Assembly (NCBI GenBank): GCA_966248875.1
Contig: CBINBI010000001.1
Span: forward strand, 1 to 64,000
Source of the DNA: Dokdonella_A sp966248875
GTDB lineage: Bacteria; Pseudomonadota; Gammaproteobacteria; Xanthomonadales; Rhodanobacteraceae
Direction of reading: 5' to 3'
Length of the DNA stretch: 64,000 nt
The position numbers and the translations under genes are program-made. The first letter of the stretch is position 1; every line of letters begins with the position of its first letter. The notes beneath the pieces are model-generated. The model saw only the letters and a program-made list of their open reading frames with translations, was not told where the DNA came from and did not search any database. Shown here piece after piece: positions 60,243 to 64,000 of the stretch.

Positions 60243-61934
60243 ATGCACGCCCGAACGACGCCGGCCACGATCTGGCCGCTCTACGAACCCAAGTTGTTCA
60301 CGGTCCTGCGCCGCGGCTATGGCGCGGCCGACCTGCGGCGCGATGTCGTCGCGGGCCTGACGGTCTCGATCGTCGCGCTGCCGCTCTCAATGGCGCTCGC
60401 GATCGCGTCGGGCACGACGCCGGACAAGGGCCTGCACACGGCGATCGTCGCGGGATTCCTGATCTCCTTCCTCGGCGGCTCGCGCGTGCAGATCGGCGGG
60501 CCGACCGCGGCGTTCGTCCCGGTGGTCTTCAGCGTAATCGATAAGTTCGGTTACGGCGGACTGATCCTGTGCACGCTGCTGGCCGGCCTGATGCTCGTCG
60601 TGGCCGGCGTGCTGCGCGTCGGCACGCTGATGAAATACATCCCCAAGCCCGTGATCACCGGCTTCACGGCCGGCATCGCGGTGAGCATCCTGTCGAGCCA
60701 GATCAAGGACCTGTTCGGCCTCTCGATGGACAAGGTGCCGGCCGAGTTCTTCGCGCGCTGGTCGGCGTACGCGCAGCATCTGCCGTCCGCGACGCCGGCG
60801 GCCGCGCTGCTCGCGCTGGTCTCGCTCGTCATCATCGTCGCGATCCGGCGCTGGCGGCCGGCGTGGCCCGGGTTTCTCATCGCGGTGATCGTCGGCGCGC
60901 TCGCGGTCGCGCTGCTGCACGCCCCGGTCGAGACGATCGGCACGCGCTTCGGCGGAATTCCCGCCGGGCTGCCGACGTTCGACTTTCCGCATATTCCGTT
61001 CGAGCGCACGCTGGAACTGTTCCCGAGCTCGTTCACGATCGCCTTCCTCGCCGGCGTCGAGTCGCTGCTGTCGGCGGTCGTGTCCGACGGCATGATCGGC
61101 GGGCGGCACCGCTCGAACTGCGAGCTCGTCGCGCAGGGCGTCGCGAATGCAGGTTCCGCGCTGTTCGGCGGCCTGCCCGCGACGGGCGCACTCGCGCGCA
61201 CCGCGACGAACGTGCGCGCCGGAGCGCGCTCGCCGGTTTCCGGCATCGCGCACGCGCTGTTCCTGCTGCTTTTCATGCTTGTGCTGGCGCCGCTGATGTC
61301 CTATGTGCCGCTCGCCGCGCTCGCCGCCGTGCTGGTCGTCGTCGCCTGGAACATGGCCGAGATCGAGAGCTTCAAGCATCTTCTGAGCGGCCCCGTCGGT
61401 GATCGCGTCGTGCTGCTGCTGACGTTCGCGCTGACGGTCATGTTCGATCTCACCGTCGCAATCGAGGTCGGCATCGTGCTGGCGGCGTTCCTCTTCATGC
61501 ACCGCATGAGCGAGGTGGTCGCGATGGAATCGAACGTCTCGCTCATCGAGGAGGACCGCGCCGATTCGGATCGCCCTGCCGAGCCCGATCAGCGCGCGCA
61601 GCTGCCGGCCGGCGTCGAGGCGTTCCAGATCTCGGGCCCGCTGTTCTTCGCGGTCGCGAACCGGCTCGACGACGTGCTCGATCTCCTGCTGCCGAAATCG
61701 CCGCGCGTGTTCATCCTGCGCATGCGCCTCGTGCCGCTGATCGACGCCTCGGGCGTCACCGCGCTGAAGCAGATGATCGAACGCTGCCATCGCCGCGGCA
61801 CGAAGGTGATCCTGTCGGGCCTGCGCGATCAGCCGCGGCAGATCCTTGCGCAGATGGGCGTTGCGGACGACGGCGATCAGCTGCGTTTCGCGCGCGACTT
61901 CGGCGAGGCGGTGCGCCTGGCACAGTCCGTTTGA
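60243..61934 (+). CDS. SulP-family anion transporter with STAS domain
   Basis: A 563-residue membrane protein. The SulP membrane part has 12-14 spans with DVVAGLTVSIVALPLSMALAIASGTTPDKGLHTAIVAGFLISFLGGSRVQIGGPTAAFVPVV and ANAGSALFGGLPATGALARTATNVRAGARSPVSG. The STAS domain (about 445-555) contains RVFILRMRLVPLIDASGVTALKQMIERC. DauA-like members carry C4-dicarboxylates and others sulfate; the substrate cannot be read from sequence. Confidence 0.93.
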   Translation: MHARTTPATIWPLYEPKLFTVLRRGYGAADLRRDVVAGLTVSIVALPLSMALAIASGTTPDKGLHTAIVAGFLISFLGGSRVQIGGPTAAFVPVVFSVIDKFGYGGLILCTLLAGLMLVVAGVLRVGTLMKYIPKPVITGFTAGIAVSILSSQIKDLFGLSMDKVPAEFFARWSAYAQHLPSATPAAALLALVSLVIIVAIRRWRPAWPGFLIAVIVGALAVALLHAPVETIGTRFGGIPAGLPTFDFPHIPFERTLELFPSSFTIAFLAGVESLLSAVVSDGMIGGRHRSNCELVAQGVANAGSALFGGLPATGALARTATNVRAGARSPVSGIAHALFLLLFMLVLAPLMSYVPLAALAAVLVVVAWNMAEIESFKHLLSGPVGDRVVLLLTFALTVMFDLTVAIEVGIVLAAFLFMHRMSEVVAMESNVSLIEEDRADSDRPAEPDQRAQLPAGVEAFQISGPLFFAVANRLDDVLDLLLPKSPRVFILRMRLVPLIDASGVTALKQMIERCHRRGTKVILSGLRDQPRQILAQMGVADDGDQLRFARDFGEAVRLAQSV

Positions 61935-62010
61935 CCGACTGCCGTTTTGCCACGCCTGCGCCGCTTGGCGATAATCCGCGCCCGCCGCACCGCGCCATCA
62001 CGACTTCCTC

Positions 62011-62454
62011 ATGTCCGACGTTCTGAGCCGCCTGCCGGAGTTTCTCGGCAACCACATCTATCTCACGCTCGGCTTCGTCGGCGTGCTCGTCGCGCTGGTG
62101 GTGAGCGAGGTGCAGCGCTTCACGCGCGGCTACAAGGCGCTGACGCCCGCGGGCCTGACCCAGCTCGTCAACCGCGACAACGCGCTGCTGATCGACGTGT
62201 CGAGCCTGCAGGATTTCGAGAAAGGCCACGTGCCGGGCGCGCGCCACGTGACCATGAGCCAGTTCGACCCGGAACACAAGGACCTCGCCAAAGCGAAGGA
62301 ACTGCCCGTCGCGGTCTATTGCCGCAACGGCCAGGTTTCCGCGCAGGCCGCGCGCCGGCTGACCAAGGCAGGCTTCGGCAAGGTCTACTGGCTCGAAGGG
62401 GGCCTCGCCGCCTGGAAGGAAGCGCAGCTGCCGCTGGCCAAAGGCAAGGCCTGA
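62011..62454 (+). CDS. Membrane-anchored rhodanese-like protein
   Basis: A 147-residue protein with an N-terminal membrane span (about 14-34, YLTLGFVGVLVALVVSEVQRF) and a single rhodanese domain. The active-site Cys is in VAVYCRNGQVSAQAARRLTKAGF. It resembles E. coli YibN. Probably sulfur transfer at the membrane; the partner is unknown. Confidence 0.9.
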   Translation: MSDVLSRLPEFLGNHIYLTLGFVGVLVALVVSEVQRFTRGYKALTPAGLTQLVNRDNALLIDVSSLQDFEKGHVPGARHVTMSQFDPEHKDLAKAKELPVAVYCRNGQVSAQAARRLTKAGFGKVYWLEGGLAAWKEAQLPLAKGKA

Positions 62455-62556
62455 CCGGCAACCGTTGCCCATCTTTTCCGCCCGCGTCGCGACGCGGGCA
62501 GCGCGCATGAGCAGGTGCTAGGCTGATTCTCCTTCCACGGGAGAGGGAGTCCCACC

Positions 62557-64000
62557 ATGCCGCACACCGGCCTTCGCTCGCTGCCGGTCCTGCTGGCCGT
62601 GTTCTTCGCCGGCCCGCTCGCCTTCGCCCAGCTGCCGCCGATCGGATCGGAAGACGTCGCCGTCGCCGATCCAGTAATCCCGCCGCCGCCGGCCGAGCCC
62701 TGCGTCGTCCCGCTGTTCGACGACTACACGTTCATCGGCTTCGACGCGCAGTCATTCGATTTCACGCCGCCTGCCGATTGTCCCGGGCCGTGGCAGAAGG
62801 TCGTGCTGCGCGCCGATTTCGACGTGACCGCGGGACGCCAGTTCGACCGCACCGCGAAGATCTGGCTGGGCGGCGCCAATCTCTATTTCGGCACGACGCA
62901 GGAGCCGCGCGCCGCAGTGGCGCCGACCTGGCACATCGAGCGCGACGTGACCGACTACGCGCCGCTGTTCGCGCAGGCGCGCGCCGGGCGCGTCGACCTC
63001 GGCAATCTGGTCGACGACACCTACACCGGCATCATCCACGGCAGCGCGAGCCTCGCGTTCTATCCGTTCGAAGCGGCCGTATCGGATCGGCCGCCGCGGC
63101 CCGACGTCGTCATTCCGCTCGCGGCCGACGCGAGCGGCGGCACGGTCGATCTCGCGAGCTCCGACGACCATCTCGCGATCGACCTCAGGCCGCCGACGAA
63201 CATCAGGCGCGCGTTCATGGACGTCATCGTCGAGGCGCAGAACAGCGACGAGTTCTGGTACCTCTGCGTGCCGGACGAGCTGTCCGATGAATTGCAGTCA
63301 TGTCCCGGCAGCGGCTTCCGCGAAGCACAGGTGACGATAGACGGCCTCTACGTCGGCATCGTGCCGCTCTATCCGTGGATCTACACGGGCGGCATCGATC
63401 CGTATCTCTGGCGCCCGACGCCCGGCATCCAGGCGCTGTCGTTCGAGCCGTACCGGGTCGATGTCACGCCGTACGCAGCCTGGCTCAGCGATGGCCTGCC
63501 GCACCACATCGCCGTTCGCGTCTTCAATGCACAGCCCTATTTTTCCGCGACCGCGAATCTGCTGCTCTATCTCGATCACGGCACGGACAGGGTGCGTGGC
63601 GCCGTCACGGCCAACACGCTCTTCGGCGCGAGTCCCGCCGTCACTGCGGACATCGCCGATAACGGAGGCGGTGGAATCGGCGGCACGGTGCGGGTGACGT
63701 CGACGCGCGACTTCGAGATAGCGGGCTACGTCGATACGTCCGATGGACGCGTGACGACGACCATCCGCCAGCAGCTCCGTTTCAGCAGTGACCAGAGCTT
63801 CGACATCTCGGACACGAAGTTCCGGCAGAGCCTTGCTTTCGCCACCGACGTCGACACGACCACGACGGTCGACACCGGCGCATGGCGACACGTGCTTACT
63901 GAGCGCCGCAAGTGGCCGCTCGCGATCGACTACGCCTTCGACGCGACGGCCGACGGGTTTGCGCAGTCGACTTCGATCGATCAGGGCCTCGAGCGCGTCG
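62557..64000 (+). CDS. Secreted peptide-N4-(N-acetyl-beta-glucosaminyl)asparagine amidase A-like protein, 5' part
   Basis: The frame starts at ATG 62557 and is open to the window edge (481 codons seen; the C-terminus is outside). A signal peptide (MPHTGLRSLPVLLAVFFAGPLAFA) is followed by CPGPWQKVVLRADFDVTAGRQFDRTAKIWLGGANLYFGTTQEP and APTWHIERDVTDYAPLF, the hallmark of the PNGase A family (PF12222). It goes on with beta-sandwich sequence (PDVVIPLAADASGG, RRAFMDVIVEAQNSDEFWYLCVPDEL, FREAQVTIDGLYVGIVPLYPWIYTGGIDPYLWRP). The family cleaves N-glycans from glycopeptides in plants, fungi and some bacteria. Exported; activity is inferred from similarity. Confidence 0.85.
   Translation, partial: MPHTGLRSLPVLLAVFFAGPLAFAQLPPIGSEDVAVADPVIPPPPAEPCVVPLFDDYTFIGFDAQSFDFTPPADCPGPWQKVVLRADFDVTAGRQFDRTAKIWLGGANLYFGTTQEPRAAVAPTWHIERDVTDYAPLFAQARAGRVDLGNLVDDTYTGIIHGSASLAFYPFEAAVSDRPPRPDVVIPLAADASGGTVDLASSDDHLAIDLRPPTNIRRAFMDVIVEAQNSDEFWYLCVPDELSDELQSCPGSGFREAQVTIDGLYVGIVPLYPWIYTGGIDPYLWRPTPGIQALSFEPYRVDVTPYAAWLSDGLPHHIAVRVFNAQPYFSATANLLLYLDHGTDRVRGAVTANTLFGASPAVTADIADNGGGGIGGTVRVTSTRDFEIAGYVDTSDGRVTTTIRQQLRFSSDQSFDISDTKFRQSLAFATDVDTTTTVDTGAWRHVLTERRKWPLAIDYAFDATADGFAQSTSIDQGLERV

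Overview
This is a GC-rich, gene-dense, single-chromosome stretch of a Gram-negative gammaproteobacterium. Several features point to the Lysobacterales (Xanthomonadales): the block def-fmt-rsmB-DUF4390-ntrY, LysM-dprA-topA-tsaC, polA next to a DUF2782 gene, hemD-hemX-hemY next to a YiiD-like thioesterase gene, aryl-polyene/xanthomonadin-type pigment genes, and a small RNA downstream of polA with C-rich loops that resembles Xanthomonas sX13. This placement is inferred from gene content and order, not from a search. I see no insertion sequence, prophage, CRISPR array, rRNA or tRNA.

Layout. 1-3.9 kb: start of rpoD, dtd, a lipid A acyltransferase gene, a small HTH regulator and a TPR protein. 3.9-7.5 kb: a frameshifted patatin-like lipase coupled to bdhA, then ntrX. 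7.6-11.6 kb: four envelope glycosyl/phosphotransferase genes that separate ntrX from its usual partner ntrY. 11.6-17.1 kb: ntrY, DUF4390, rsmB, fmt and def, all leftward. 17.4-24.5 kb: LysM protein, dprA, topA, tsaC and an AMP-dependent aryl/acyl ligase, all rightward. 24.5-25.0 kb: the only long gene-free gap, holding the small RNA. 25.0-29.4 kb: polA, DUF2782 gene, hemF. 29.6-38.6 kb: ketosynthase, chain-length factor, glycosyltransferase, cation/proton antiporter, flavin halogenase, DUF4142 protein, and leftward FabG-type reductase plus TPR-sulfotransferase. 38.6-42.7 kb: nitrogen block amtB, glnK, LysE-type exporter and glnA, with a sigma-54 promoter and NtrC-like box before glnA. 42.7-50.4 kb: uppP, a TPR/aspartyl-hydroxylase, a PEBP protein, a sorbosone-dehydrogenase-like lipoprotein, a second TPR-sulfotransferase and an AAA ATPase. 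50.4-55.7 kb: YheT-like hydrolase, PlsC-like acyltransferase, SrkA-like kinase, hotdog thioesterase, 2Fe-2S reductase, DUF2845 protein. 55.8-64.0 kb: hemY, hemX, hemD, YiiD-like thioesterase, a lipoprotein, a SulP transporter, a rhodanese, and the 5' part of a secreted peptide-N-glycosidase A-like gene.

How the parts may work together. The ligase, ketosynthase, chain-length factor, glycosyltransferase, halogenase-like enzyme and ketoreductase are core members of aryl polyene (xanthomonadin-like) pathways. Here they are spread over about 14 kb and interrupted by housekeeping genes, with no acyl carrier protein or dehydratase visible, so the rest must lie elsewhere if the pathway works. Nitrogen control is readable from DNA: glnA has a near-perfect -24/-12 promoter. 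NtrX has lost the GAFTGA loop and probably does not act on sigma-54. The most notable single element is the small RNA at about 24.70-24.83 kb, with three C-rich hairpin loops and a 10-bp-arm palindrome over its -35 region.
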